64,000 bases of DNA from Fulvivirgaceae bacterium JP3-4. GTDB lineage: Bacteria; Bacteroidota; Bacteroidia; Cytophagales; Cyclobacteriaceae. Location of the stretch: contig JARKND010000001.1 in NCBI GenBank assembly GCA_029309925.1, positions 1,736,001 to 1,800,000 on the forward strand, given 5' to 3'. The position numbers and the translations under genes are program-made. The notes below the pieces were generated by a model. That model saw only the letters and a program-made list of their open reading frames with translations, was not told where the DNA came from and ran no database searches. Below are positions 44,201 to 53,405 of this stretch, one piece after another (the first letter of the stretch is position 1; each line of letters starts with the position of its first letter).

Positions 44201-44370
44201 GTTGATACGTTGATTGGTTTGTTAGTTGATACGTTGTGCGGCTCAACGGGGGTGTGCTAATATTTCAAGACATCTGTCTGAAAAAAGGACTTTTTGATCG
44301 CAGGCCTCCATAACGAATCAACGAATCAACGTATTAACGAATCAACTAATCAACGTTTCAACGACTCAAC
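44201..44370. repeat. Inverted array of GTTGATACGTTGATT / AATCAACG repeats
   Basis: The left arm (44201-44236) reads GTTGATACGTTGATTGG and continues with two more GTTGATACG-like units. The right arm (44313-44370) is its imperfect reverse complement, repeating (C)GAATCAACG, TAATCAACG and TTTCAACG. The arms can pair across a spacer of about 75 bases. The layout matches the array at 11979-12250 but with a different core, so this genome appears to carry several such elements. It separates a terminator from the promoter of the acid phosphatase. Confidence 0.7.
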
Positions 44371-44385
44371 CCACCAACATTTTTC

Positions 44386-44393
44386 TATCTTTG
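44386..44393 (+). promoter_or_regulatory. Minus-7 element of the acid phosphatase gene
   Basis: TATCTTTG matches TAnnTTTG exactly, 19 bases before the ATG at 44413. No TTG is found at the usual distance upstream, where the repeat arm ends. Confidence 0.4.
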
Positions 44394-44412
44394 CCCGTCA
44401 AAAAAAGTCAAC

Positions 44413-45195
44413 ATGGCCATCCGGGTTCTTTTGGTCCTCCTCATGTCGTCTTCAGTTGCCTTCGCGCAATCGGCTGGCGATTCTATTCCGCACAGCAATA
44501 AAACTCTTTCAGTGATCTGGCAACAACAGTCAGCGGAATATCGCGCGTTATGTTACCAGGCCTTTAACATGGCGCGCTGGAAACTTGAGAAAATGAAAAT
44601 CAGGAAGCGTCACAAGTATGCGATCATCACTGACATCGATGAGACTGTTCTCGATAACAGCTATTACGAAGCGGATAATATCCGACAGGGAACAGAGTTC
44701 GCGAAAGATTCATGGAAACGCTGGACTGATAAATCCAAAGCCACGCCAGTGCCGGGCGCCTTGGAGTTTCTTCAATATGCAAAAAGCAGAGGCATTTATA
44801 TTTACTACATTAGCAACCGCGACACCACGGAAGTAAATTCCACCGTTGCAAATCTTCGCGCTTATCAGTTTCCGGATGCGGATCGCGAACACATGATTTT
44901 TATGGCGCGCACATCGTCCAAAGAGGAGCGGAGGCTCAGTGTTGCTAAGACACACCGTGTCGTCATGCTGTTGGGCGATAACCTGAATGACTTCACGCAG
45001 CTGTTCGAAAAAAAGCCGAACGATGAGCGGATGGCTGAGGCGGACAAAGTAAAAGGCGAGTGGGGCGCGAAGTTTATCGTGTTGCCGAACGCAACCTACG
45101 GTGAGTGGGAGAATGCTGCGTACGACTATCAAAGAAACCTGACGCCCGCCCAAAAGAACGAAAAGCTGATCGGTAAACTGAAAGGATCCGAATAG
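44413..45195 (+). CDS. 5'-nucleotidase / acid phosphatase, lipoprotein e(P4) family
   Basis: This 260-residue HAD-superfamily phosphatase has a signal peptide (ending AFAQ) and should act in the periplasm on nucleoside monophosphates or other phosphomonoesters. The catalytic motif is DIDETVLDN (nucleophile and acid/base Asp), motif II is YYISNRD, and the C-terminal acid motif is LLGDNLNDF. The lipobox cysteine of H. influenzae e(P4) is absent, so the protein is probably soluble or otherwise retained. It is convergent with the glycerophosphodiesterase-like gene, with only two bases between their stop codons. Confidence 0.92.
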   Translation: MAIRVLLVLLMSSSVAFAQSAGDSIPHSNKTLSVIWQQQSAEYRALCYQAFNMARWKLEKMKIRKRHKYAIITDIDETVLDNSYYEADNIRQGTEFAKDSWKRWTDKSKATPVPGALEFLQYAKSRGIYIYYISNRDTTEVNSTVANLRAYQFPDADREHMIFMARTSSKEERRLSVAKTHRVVMLLGDNLNDFTQLFEKKPNDERMAEADKVKGEWGAKFIVLPNATYGEWENAAYDYQRNLTPAQKNEKLIGKLKGSE

Positions 45196-45197
45196 GG

Positions 45198-46025
45198 TTA
45201 CAGGTCGTCTGTCTGAATGAAATCCACTCCGAGAGCATAGGCTTCTTCAAGCGCCTGGCTATCGTAGATCGTCCACAATTGAATTCTTAAACCCTTGCGA
45301 TGAAGCAGATCTACCTGCTCGCGAACAAGGTTTTTGCCCGGATCGAATTGGTATGATATTCCGCTGAAGCCTGCATCCAATGCGCGCGCTGCGCCAAGTT
45401 CAAAATCTCCAAGTGTCGTCAGGTAGGTCTCGATAAAATCAGTGTGCGTTTTGATGTAATACAAAAAATCTCCGGTCTCCGACTCTACCATTACATTCCC
45501 TTGCATGTCGTATTCGTTGGTAAGGTTAATGATCTGGGCTGCCAGCTGATTCATCTTTCGCGATACGTTGATGTCATTGAGCTCGCATGGTGTCCATGCC
45601 TTTACGTCAAGTGATATAAACTTGTCGGGGTAGTATGTGGCCATGTAAGCGAAGATCGTTTCCAGCCTGGCGAAATTGTATTGTGGTCCGAGGCACGAGT
45701 CAATCTCTATAATGGACTTGCTTGCCATGCCGGCAAAACACTTTCCAGAGAATCCTCCGCATGCAGGGACATCGGAGGAGTGACTAAGCCATAGTTCGTT
45801 ATCCTCACTGATCTGGATGTCGCATTCAATTCCCTCAAGCCGTTCCAGGCCATAGACACATGCCTCGAGGGAATTTCCCTCGCCAAAGGATCCTCCGCCA
45901 CCTTTGTGCGCCAGCACGCGCGTTATGACGTTTGTGATTGGATTGTCCGGATAGTATTCAACCCGCTCGCATTGCGTCAGACTCACAGACGTCAGCAGTA
46001 GCCATATGGTTAGCTTCCTGGTCAT
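45198..46025 (-). CDS. Glycerophosphodiester phosphodiesterase-like lipoprotein
   Basis: This 275-residue protein has a lipoprotein signal (lipobox LTQC) and a GDPD TIM-barrel. Active-site elements are LAHKGGGG followed by GNSLEA (equivalent to HRG...ENT), IECDIQISEDNELWLSH (metal-binding Glu/Asp and second His) and the C-terminal GLRIQLWTI and GVDFIQTDDL. Several extra cysteines occur after the second His (PACGGFSGKCFAG, DSCLG), perhaps forming disulfides. The start ATG overlaps the stop of the upstream barrel gene (ATGA), so the two are coupled. Substrates are likely glycerophosphodiesters. Confidence 0.88.
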   Translation of the reverse strand: MTRKLTIWLLLTSVSLTQCERVEYYPDNPITNVITRVLAHKGGGGSFGEGNSLEACVYGLERLEGIECDIQISEDNELWLSHSSDVPACGGFSGKCFAGMASKSIIEIDSCLGPQYNFARLETIFAYMATYYPDKFISLDVKAWTPCELNDINVSRKMNQLAAQIINLTNEYDMQGNVMVESETGDFLYYIKTHTDFIETYLTTLGDFELGAARALDAGFSGISYQFDPGKNLVREQVDLLHRKGLRIQLWTIYDSQALEEAYALGVDFIQTDDL

Positions 46026-46534
46026 TGTTTCATTCGCCTCATCGAGTAGTGAATTGCGACATTGAATTCCGGCAGATACTGCTTGTATTTGCCGATTTCC
46101 CCGAAATGTATTCTTGTTACGGACTCGATCCGGCAAATAGCAACACCACTCCCGGCCACGAGATCCAGTCGATCGGAGGCACGGTATCGCAGACTAAATA
46201 ACGGCACCACTGATACAATATTCCAACGGTAGTATTCGTCAGTAAAGATTGTATAGCCGATTTTAATTCCGGCCGCGGGGATGAGTCGATGAAGATTGCC
46301 CGGCAGGATCGATCGCTGATACTCAGCGAAGAAAGTCGAGAAGTTCGCTGGCTGATAAAAAAAGTTGGAACCATATCGGACACTGACGCTGTGCCTGGAT
46401 CGCCATTCAACGATTGGGCCAGCTGAAAAGTGCTCGAGGTAGCTGTAGCCAGCATGCATTTTTACCAAAGTCTGCGCCCCGGAATGGAGCGCGACAAATA
46501 CCATGACAGGTAGCAAGAGGGTGCTAGTTCTCAA
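46022..46534 (-). CDS. Small outer-membrane beta-barrel-like protein
   Basis: This 170-residue exported protein (signal peptide ending HSGAQ) has alternating aromatic strands (SVSVRYGSNFFY, AAGIKIGYTIF, VVPLFSLRYRA, EFNVAIHYSM) typical of small outer-membrane barrels. No named family is recognised. Its stop codon overlaps the start of the glycerophosphodiesterase-like lipoprotein, so the two are expressed together. Confidence 0.65.
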   Translation of the reverse strand: MRTSTLLLPVMVFVALHSGAQTLVKMHAGYSYLEHFSAGPIVEWRSRHSVSVRYGSNFFYQPANFSTFFAEYQRSILPGNLHRLIPAAGIKIGYTIFTDEYYRWNIVSVVPLFSLRYRASDRLDLVAGSGVAICRIESVTRIHFGEIGKYKQYLPEFNVAIHYSMRRMKQ

Positions 46535-46700
46535 GGGGTTACAATTGAGTGCACAGAAGGTAGCAGTCTTTTTTCGAAAATAAAAATCGTTAGTGACCTC
46601 CAGCGCGCCCTATGAAACTTATTGTTTAATAGACGCTCCCTGAACCTACTTTTCTTCTAACTTGTTACCCTTCGGTGAAATCCGACATCACATCCACCCA

Positions 46701-48479
46701 ATGAAAATACTTCTACGATACTTACAGAATTATAAGGGGCTCATCGCAGTCGCATTATTGCTTGCCGCGATAAGTCAGGTCTTTTCCCTCCTCGATCCGC
46801 ATATAACCGGGAAGATTGTCGACAACTTTATTGAAAAGAAGAGCGTGCTTTCGCGATCCGAGTTTATGAAGGGGATACTGACGCTGGTCGGACTCGCAAT
46901 AGGGGCGGCCATGGTGTCGCGGATCGCAAAAAACCTGCAGGACTACTTTACCAATATTGTTGTGCAAAAACTTGGTGCCAAAATGTATGCAGACGGAATT
47001 CAGCATTCTCTCGAGCTGCCATACCAAACTTTCGAAGATCAGCGCAGTGGCGAAACGCTCGGGATACTACAGAAAGTAAGAACGGACTCAGAAAAGTTTA
47101 TCACTTCTTTTATCAACGTGCTTTTTGCAAGTCTCGTGGCAATGGTTTTTATCGTGATCTATTCCCTGACCATCAGCTACAAGGTGACCCTGGTATATTT
47201 TGTTGCCGTTCCCGTTATTGCGCTGACGAGCTGGCTCCTCAGCCGGAAGATAAAAGTTATTCAGAAGAGCATCGTCAAGGAAACAACTGCTCTCGCGGGA
47301 TCTACGACTGAATCGCTGCGAAATATTGAACTTGTCAAAAGCCTTGGTCTCGCAAAGCAGGAAATCAACAGGCTCAACAGCACAACCTATAAAATACTCG
47401 GACTTGAGCTGAAGAAGGTAAAGTACGTGCGCGGCATGAGCTTCCTGCAGGGGACCACCGTAAACTTCGTCCGCAGTGTGATGGTGGTTATCCTCCTTGT
47501 GCTGATCTTCGACAACGAGATCTCTGCCGGGAAGTATTTCACCTTTTTGTTCTATTCGTTCTTTTTGTTCAGTCCGCTGCAGGAACTCGGCAGTGTGATC
47601 ATCGCCTACCGGGAGGCTGACGTTTCGTTGCTCAACTTCGATCGCATCCTGAAACTGCCGAAGGAACGCAAACCGGCTAATCCGCAATCGATCGGAACAA
47701 TAACTTCGCTCAGCTTTAACGGTGTAAGTTTTAAGCATCAGTCGGCATCGACCTATGCATTGAACAATATCTCGTTCAAGACAAACAACGGACAGACTAT
47801 TGCTTTCGTTGGACCTTCTGGTTCCGGTAAGACCACCCTCGTAAAACTCCTCGTGGGATTATATCCGCCAAAAGAAGGAACGATCTTATACAACGACATC
47901 GACAGCACTAACATCGACCTTGACCAGCTTCGTGAAAAGATCGGCTTTGTTACGCAGGACACGCAGCTCTTTGCGGGCACCATTCGTGAGAACCTGCTTT
48001 TTGTCAAACCCGATGCTACCGATGAAGAATGTCTGCATGTGCTCCGAAAGGCTGCATGCCAGTCGCTGCTCGCGCGTGCCGACAAGGGCCTGGATTCACT
48101 GATCGGAGAGGGAGGCGTGAAAGTGTCCGGAGGTGAAAAACAACGCCTTTCAATAGCGCGTGCATTGCTGCGTCAGCCGGATATTCTCGTATTCGATGAA
48201 GCCACCTCGTCTTTGGATTCACTCACAGAGGAGGAGATCACGGAAACCATTCGTGAGGTGTCGGTGATCAGAGACCACATCACGATCCTGATCGCCCATC
48301 GTCTTTCCACCATCATGCATGCCGATAAGATCTTCGTTCTCGAGAAGGGGAACATTGTCGAGTCAGGCAGGCACGAACAACTCCTGCTGGAGAAAGGTCT
48401 CTATTACGCAATGTGGCGTCAGCAGATTGGAGAAAAAGTAACTGTACCAGCTTCGCGCGATCGGTCAATCCCGGTTTAG
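46701..48479 (+). CDS. ABC exporter, fused permease and ATPase
   Basis: This 592-residue half-transporter has an N-terminal six-helix ABC exporter domain (about residues 10-310) and a C-terminal nucleotide-binding domain. Motifs are Walker A GPSGSGKTT (about 371), signature VSGGEKQRLS (about 475), Walker B ILVFDEATSS and H-loop IAHRLST. It resembles the MsbA/lipid and multidrug exporter group and would act as a homodimer. Start placed at the ATG of MKILLRYL. Its last 15 bases overlap the convergent sugar-kinase gene. The substrate cannot be inferred. Confidence 0.93.
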   Translation: MKILLRYLQNYKGLIAVALLLAAISQVFSLLDPHITGKIVDNFIEKKSVLSRSEFMKGILTLVGLAIGAAMVSRIAKNLQDYFTNIVVQKLGAKMYADGIQHSLELPYQTFEDQRSGETLGILQKVRTDSEKFITSFINVLFASLVAMVFIVIYSLTISYKVTLVYFVAVPVIALTSWLLSRKIKVIQKSIVKETTALAGSTTESLRNIELVKSLGLAKQEINRLNSTTYKILGLELKKVKYVRGMSFLQGTTVNFVRSVMVVILLVLIFDNEISAGKYFTFLFYSFFLFSPLQELGSVIIAYREADVSLLNFDRILKLPKERKPANPQSIGTITSLSFNGVSFKHQSASTYALNNISFKTNNGQTIAFVGPSGSGKTTLVKLLVGLYPPKEGTILYNDIDSTNIDLDQLREKIGFVTQDTQLFAGTIRENLLFVKPDATDEECLHVLRKAACQSLLARADKGLDSLIGEGGVKVSGGEKQRLSIARALLRQPDILVFDEATSSLDSLTEEEITETIREVSVIRDHITILIAHRLSTIMHADKIFVLEKGNIVESGRHEQLLLEKGLYYAMWRQQIGEKVTVPASRDRSIPV

Positions 48480-49502
48480 CACAGGCTCTTTTTCGATCAG
48501 CTTTTCCAGGAGGACGAGCTGATTGTTGGCGCGGTTGAAGTTGTGATCGCGATATTTCGCTCCATAATAGATATCATCATTCAAAAAGTCGGTGGCGAAA
48601 CGAAGTGCCTGCATGTAGACCATGAACTTGCCGGCATAGAAAAAACTTTGTTTCTCCGCGTCAGTGAGAATGGCTTTCATACCTGACAGATATCCGCTTT
48701 TGATAGCGTGATACATTTCATCGCGAATATGGATTTTTGAAAAATCGGTTTCTTCTTCAGTTGTCGGTGAAAGATACGTTCTCATCATATCACCAACATC
48801 ACTGAAAAAATATCCCGGCATCACCGTGTCCAGGTCAATGACGCAGAGTCCCGTGCCATTCTGGTCAAACAGAACATTGCTGATCTTCGTATCGTGATGT
48901 GTCACACGCGTGATGAATTCCGGATTGCGTTTGATCGCTTCAAATTCGTCAATGATCTTTTTGTGCGACTGAAGCTCGGCTATGAGTTCCTGGCTCTGCC
49001 TGATCCGCTCTGGATTTCCATGTCGGATGGCGTGCGTAAATTGGCCGTAACGGAAAGCGATATTATGAAAATCCGGAATGGTAATGCCGAGTTTTTCCGG
49101 GTCGAAGTCTTTCAGCATGAATGTAAATCGTCCGAACTGGGAGGCCGCCTCAAATGCCTCCTGCGAGGATGTCACGCGCTCAACAGTATACGAGTTGCTG
49201 ATGTACGGAAAGATCCGGTAAACGTCCTCGCCAACAGTCGTGAGTGACTTACCATTCTTGTTTTTGATCGGTCCAGCGAACAGGTATTCCGGAAACTGCT
49301 CCAGGTATGCTGAAAGCAATTCGAGGTTACGGCCAATCACATACGGCTCTTTGAAGACGGAGGTATTGATCTTTTGTACCACATACTCCTTTGCGGCAGA
49401 GGAAACCTTCCAGGTTGAGTTGATCAGTCCACTGGATAACGCTTCAACCCGACAGTCGCGATTGTCTATTCCATATTCCGTTAATATGTCGCCTGGATTC
49501 AT
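48465..49502 (-). CDS. NahK-like aminoglycoside-phosphotransferase-fold sugar kinase
   Basis: This 345-residue protein has the APH kinase fold and most resembles N-acetylhexosamine 1-kinase (NahK)-type enzymes. Indicators are SGLINSTWKV, EYVVQKINTSVFKEP, the catalytic loop VTHHDTKISNVLFD and the metal-binding LCVIDLDTVMPGYFFSDVGD. It would phosphorylate a free sugar at C1; the exact sugar is unknown. Its start lies two bases after the stop of the DUF2231/cytochrome gene, so it is the last gene of the planctomycete-type operon. The link suggests the operon handles a carbohydrate. Confidence 0.83.
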   Translation of the reverse strand: MNPGDILTEYGIDNRDCRVEALSSGLINSTWKVSSAAKEYVVQKINTSVFKEPYVIGRNLELLSAYLEQFPEYLFAGPIKNKNGKSLTTVGEDVYRIFPYISNSYTVERVTSSQEAFEAASQFGRFTFMLKDFDPEKLGITIPDFHNIAFRYGQFTHAIRHGNPERIRQSQELIAELQSHKKIIDEFEAIKRNPEFITRVTHHDTKISNVLFDQNGTGLCVIDLDTVMPGYFFSDVGDMMRTYLSPTTEEETDFSKIHIRDEMYHAIKSGYLSGMKAILTDAEKQSFFYAGKFMVYMQALRFATDFLNDDIYYGAKYRDHNFNRANNQLVLLEKLIEKEPVLNRD

Positions 49503-49504
49503 GC

Positions 49505-50929
49505 TCAGCTTTTCTTTCGGTAGATGATCGTATCGCTTTCGAGTCGCGGCAGTGCAACTCCGCCTGTGTCTATTGACAGCTCGGGCCAGGCTTTCCGCAG
49601 TTCCATTGCTGCGGCCGGGTTCACCTTTGATTCAAAAGTAAAGAGCTGTCGCAGTGAAGGAAATTTTTTCAGATCGATCGATTTTTCGCTGATGTCTGTG
49701 AATACAATATTGAGATATTTAAGGCTTTCCAGCGTGTTAATCGTTTGGAAGCTTTCATCGTTCACGTTCGTGTGATCGAGATAAAGCCACGTCAGATTGT
49801 CGAATCGGTTGAGAAATGAAAGATTTTTTTCTTCCAGTGTGCAATAGCTGAAGCGCAATGCGACAACCTGTTCGTCCAGCTTTTGCATCAGTGACACTGT
49901 TTTTGCAGTTACCGTCTTTACATTGGATAAATTAAGATGAAGGTAGTTTGAATTTTGCCCTACAGGCAATACAATCACTCCGGCTTGTTTCAGACTTGCC
50001 AGCGCGGATTCATCTGCAGGAGCTACTTCTTTCTCCCGGATCCAGCTTTCTTTGTTGATTCCCTCTGCAACGAGTTTGATGAACTCAACTGCCTGAGCGG
50101 ACGCTTTCAATGTGCTCACTGTTTTGTCGAATGGCGCGCCTTCATTGATCCAAAGACGAATGAGATCGATCTCTGCCGTTGAAGGCTGCGGTTTTTCATT
50201 GGGAGGCATATGGTCTTGATCTTCCAGCGGAAGCATCATCCGCGAATAGAGTGAGCTCGAATCTGCCGCGTGATAGACAACCACTTTTCCATCTTTTCCA
50301 CCTGCTGCAATAAACTCAGGCTGGTCAAGACGCAGGTCGCCTTTTTGTTTTGATGCGCTATGGCAGGAGTAGCATTTCGATTCAAGGATTGGCTGGATCA
50401 CATCCGAATAAATCACGGCTTCGCTCGGATTTGAGATTTGCCCGATCCGCGTAACCGGGTCTGCCTTGTTCGTGCTGCCAAGGGTTAGGTATTCGGTGAG
50501 AAACTCTTCACCATGCGTTAGCGATCCGCCCCAGTGTCCCGTAAGTACAAGCAATCCGAACACAGGAATGAACAAAAAGAATCGGACAGGTCGTTTTGTT
50601 TTGCGCTCATACTGCAGGACACGTTGGTTTCGTCTCGCGAAAAGCAATGCAACTAAACACACGGTCGTGGCAACGCCTGCATATTGATGGTAGAGCACGA
50701 GCGGTTTTGTGTAGCCACCTTCTTCTGAAAGTATAATGCCAGTGATTACCGAAACAACCGCAGCGAATGTACCGAATGCCAGCGATGGTTGCACCGCAAT
50801 ACTCAGCTTACGGTATTTGCGGACGAGACTCAGGGCGTCAAAAACAAATGCGAGGACAATGACACCGACAGGAAAATGGACAAGCAACGGGTGGAACCTG
50901 CCGAAGAAATGTAAAAACTGATCCATCAA
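49505..50929 (-). CDS. DUF2231 membrane / cytochrome c / LRR fusion protein
   Basis: This 474-residue protein has four N-terminal transmembrane helices with a DUF2231-like opening (FGRFHPLLVHFPVGVIVLAF, about residues 9-28). A planctomycete-type cytochrome c domain follows, with haem motif CYSCH (about 190) and a distal Met in HMPPNEKPQP. The C-terminal part (about 330-460) has leucine-rich repeat character (LTWLYLDHTNVNDESF, SLKYLNIVFTDIS). It is likely an inner-membrane electron carrier facing the periplasm. It sits between the TIM-barrel gene (63 bases) and the sugar kinase (2 bases). Confidence 0.85.
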   Translation of the reverse strand: MMDQFLHFFGRFHPLLVHFPVGVIVLAFVFDALSLVRKYRKLSIAVQPSLAFGTFAAVVSVITGIILSEEGGYTKPLVLYHQYAGVATTVCLVALLFARRNQRVLQYERKTKRPVRFFLFIPVFGLLVLTGHWGGSLTHGEEFLTEYLTLGSTNKADPVTRIGQISNPSEAVIYSDVIQPILESKCYSCHSASKQKGDLRLDQPEFIAAGGKDGKVVVYHAADSSSLYSRMMLPLEDQDHMPPNEKPQPSTAEIDLIRLWINEGAPFDKTVSTLKASAQAVEFIKLVAEGINKESWIREKEVAPADESALASLKQAGVIVLPVGQNSNYLHLNLSNVKTVTAKTVSLMQKLDEQVVALRFSYCTLEEKNLSFLNRFDNLTWLYLDHTNVNDESFQTINTLESLKYLNIVFTDISEKSIDLKKFPSLRQLFTFESKVNPAAAMELRKAWPELSIDTGGVALPRLESDTIIYRKKS

Positions 50930-50992
50930 TGATTTACTGTTCCGTGTTGCGTTTTAGTTGTGTTCGTTGTTGCGTGTTGTGAATCAATTTGA

Positions 50993-51913
50993 TCACTGGT
51001 AGCGTGCGCGGAGTGTTTTCATCATATACACGTTGATGTCCCACTGATTGGCTACTGGCTGTCGCGTGTAAGGCATGGCTGGCATATAGTCCACCGGACC
51101 GAACTCAGTCAGTATGGTCATGCGCTGGCCGTCTTTTTTCTTTCGCGCGATGATCTGATCCCACCAGGCAAGATGCCTGTCAAATGTTGCTTTCCATTCC
51201 GGAGCGCGCGGATCGTTTACCTGTGGTCCTTCCTGGTGACCTACACGGGCGTGAATGTGTTCGGCACGACTGATCGCAAGATCAACGGTTTCCTGCTGAT
51301 CTTCAAGCAACGACTCGTGCACATTGCACCAATGCGAAATGTCGAGTGTCAGGCGTAGCGCGGGGAGTTGCTCCATAAATTGTCGTGATACCGGAGCGGA
51401 GTAGAGTATTCGCGAACGATGTGTTTCATGATAGATCGGCACACCGCTTTCGCGGCTCACTGCCGTGGTGAGCTCTATGAATTTTTTATTCTGATCGAAG
51501 GAATAATAATCGCGCCCTGAATGGCAGTTGATGTACACGGGCTGAAGTTTTGCTGCAGCACGCAAACTGTCTTCAAATTGTTTGAAGTGTTTATCGAAGT
51601 CTTTCTCCCAGCCGCCTACCAGAAATCCAAATTTGAGGCCATGCTCCTTAAATGTTGACACCAGTGCATCGCGTTGGGCAACATCGGAAGGGCACCACAC
51701 TTCTGCGCCATCATAACCGTCTTTTTTGATCAGTCCGCAGAAATCTTTCCATGAACCGCTGTATCCCCAATTGGTTGCAAAGATCAGCAGCTCATATCCG
51801 GGAGCTGCCGCAGTTGTTGAAGTTGGTTGAGCCATGGTTTCGTTTGAATTTATGAGCAGGCTTGTGCCGGCAAGTGCAGTTGAACTAAGAAATGCTCTTC
51901 GTGTCAGGTCCAT
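50993..51913 (-). CDS. Tat-exported xylose-isomerase-like TIM-barrel protein
   Basis: This 306-residue protein belongs to the sugar phosphate isomerase/epimerase (AP endonuclease 2-like) TIM-barrel family. It starts with a twin-arginine signal (LTRRAFLSSTALAG), so it is folded before export. Barrel features are LKFGFLVGGWEKDF, YINCHSGRDYYS, IYHETHRSRILYS (metal-binding Glu), LTLDISHWCNVH and LTEFGPVDYMP. Members act on sugars, 3-keto sugars or inositols. Context with DUF1501/DUF1553 proteins and a sugar kinase points to carbohydrate processing. The exact reaction is unknown. Confidence 0.87.
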   Translation of the reverse strand: MDLTRRAFLSSTALAGTSLLINSNETMAQPTSTTAAAPGYELLIFATNWGYSGSWKDFCGLIKKDGYDGAEVWCPSDVAQRDALVSTFKEHGLKFGFLVGGWEKDFDKHFKQFEDSLRAAAKLQPVYINCHSGRDYYSFDQNKKFIELTTAVSRESGVPIYHETHRSRILYSAPVSRQFMEQLPALRLTLDISHWCNVHESLLEDQQETVDLAISRAEHIHARVGHQEGPQVNDPRAPEWKATFDRHLAWWDQIIARKKKDGQRMTILTEFGPVDYMPAMPYTRQPVANQWDINVYMMKTLRARYQ

Positions 51914-51946
51914 GAGTGAGGCGTTTGGTGTAAGGGTTTCAAAAGA

Positions 51947-53404
51947 CTAAGCTACAATTTCCTGGATAACTTTTCCTGAAACATCCGTCAGGCGGAAGGG
52001 TCGTCCCTGGAATTGATAAGTAAGTTCTTCGTGATTCAATCCGAGTTGATGGAGGAGTGTCGCCTGTACATCGTGCACGGAAACTTTCCCCTGTATCGGA
52101 TAGTAACCGATCTCATCTGTCTCGCCATAGGAAACTCCCTTCTTAATGCCACCGCCTGCCATCCACATGGTGAAGGCTTCCACGTGATGATCGCGACCGA
52201 GGAAAGGATTCGTTACGTTCTCACGATTCTCCTGCATCGGTGTGCGGCCAAATTCACCACCCCACACCACCAGCGTCTCTTCAAGCAGTCCGCGCTGTTT
52301 CAGATCGAGAATAAGGGCGCTCATCGCGCGGTCAATTTCCAGGCATTTATTTCTGAATCCGATGTCTATTGCGAGGTTTTCATCTGTGCCATGGCTGTCC
52401 CATCCCCAGTCGAAAAGCTGGACAAACCGCACTCCCTGCTCGACAAGCTTTCGCGCAAGCAGACAATTGTTTGCAAACCAGGCTTTGCCAGGAGTGGTAC
52501 CGTAGAGTTGATGGATATAGTCGGGCTCTTTATTGATGTTCATCACTTCCGGCACCGAGATCTGCATGCGGAATGCCATTTCATATTGTGCAATCCGCGT
52601 AAGCGTTTCCGGATCGTTGAATTCCTGGTGATGGAGTTTGTTCACTTCATTGATCGCATGGATTGATTTCGATTTGAGGTCGCGATTGACGCCCTGCGGA
52701 TCACTGAGGAAAAGAACGGGATCTCCTTCGGAACGGCACTGCACACCCTGGTAGATTGAAGGCAGAAATCCACTTCCCCAGACACTCTTGCCTGCGTCCG
52801 GTGTTTTTCCTCCGGAAGTCAAAACCACAAAGCCAGGCAGGTTATTATTTTCTGAGCCTAGCCCATACGTTACCCACGATCCGATCGAGGGCCGGCCCAG
52901 TCGCGGTGACCCGGTCTGCACAAACAACTGTGCGGGCGCGTGATTGAACTGATCGGTATAGACGCCTTTGAGAAAAGAAACTTCATCTGCAATTTTGGCG
53001 AAGTGAGGGAGGTGGTTAGACACCCACGAACCTGAATCGCCCCGCTGCGCAAAGTTTGCCTGCGGGCCTAACATCTTCGGAGTACCGCGAATGAATGCAA
53101 AACGCTTTCCTTCCAGCAGCGATGGCGGACAAGCCTGGTTGTGCAGCTTCTGCAATTCCGGTTTGAAGTCAAAAAGTTCAAGTTGGGATGGCGCGCCAGC
53201 CATGTGAAGAAAAATCACTGACTTTGCCTTTCCGGAAAAATGCGGAGCGCGCGGTGCCATCGGATCTGTTATCAGCGAAAGTCCTGAATTACCGCTTGCC
53301 TTTGAGCATCCGCCAAACAATGAAGCCAGCGCAACGGAGCCTATACCCGCAGCACTTTCCCAGAGGAAATGTCTTCTTGAAATATTTTTTAATGCTTCAT
53401 TCAT
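51947..53404 (-). CDS. DUF1501 protein, Tat lipoprotein
   Basis: This 485-residue protein of the DUF1501 family has the alkaline phosphatase/sulfatase-like fold. It carries a twin-arginine motif (ISRRHFLWESA) and a lipobox-like GGC, so it is probably a Tat-exported lipoprotein. Family text includes VIFLHMAGAPSQLELFD, DQFNHAPAQLFVQTG, RFVQLFDWGWDSHG, VVWGGEFGRTPM and GRDHHVEAFTMWMAGGG. DUF1501 genes usually pair with DUF1549/DUF1553 cytochrome proteins, as here (one base apart). The biochemical role is unknown. Confidence 0.92.
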   Translation of the reverse strand: MNEALKNISRRHFLWESAAGIGSVALASLFGGCSKASGNSGLSLITDPMAPRAPHFSGKAKSVIFLHMAGAPSQLELFDFKPELQKLHNQACPPSLLEGKRFAFIRGTPKMLGPQANFAQRGDSGSWVSNHLPHFAKIADEVSFLKGVYTDQFNHAPAQLFVQTGSPRLGRPSIGSWVTYGLGSENNNLPGFVVLTSGGKTPDAGKSVWGSGFLPSIYQGVQCRSEGDPVLFLSDPQGVNRDLKSKSIHAINEVNKLHHQEFNDPETLTRIAQYEMAFRMQISVPEVMNINKEPDYIHQLYGTTPGKAWFANNCLLARKLVEQGVRFVQLFDWGWDSHGTDENLAIDIGFRNKCLEIDRAMSALILDLKQRGLLEETLVVWGGEFGRTPMQENRENVTNPFLGRDHHVEAFTMWMAGGGIKKGVSYGETDEIGYYPIQGKVSVHDVQATLLHQLGLNHEELTYQFQGRPFRLTDVSGKVIQEIVA

Positions 53405-53405
53405 G

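Noticed and set aside
44294-44515. Open frame reading through the GAATCAACG repeat arm
   Set aside because: Its product is a translated repeat (NESTNQRINESTNQ-like) that then runs out of frame over the acid phosphatase signal peptide; not a gene.
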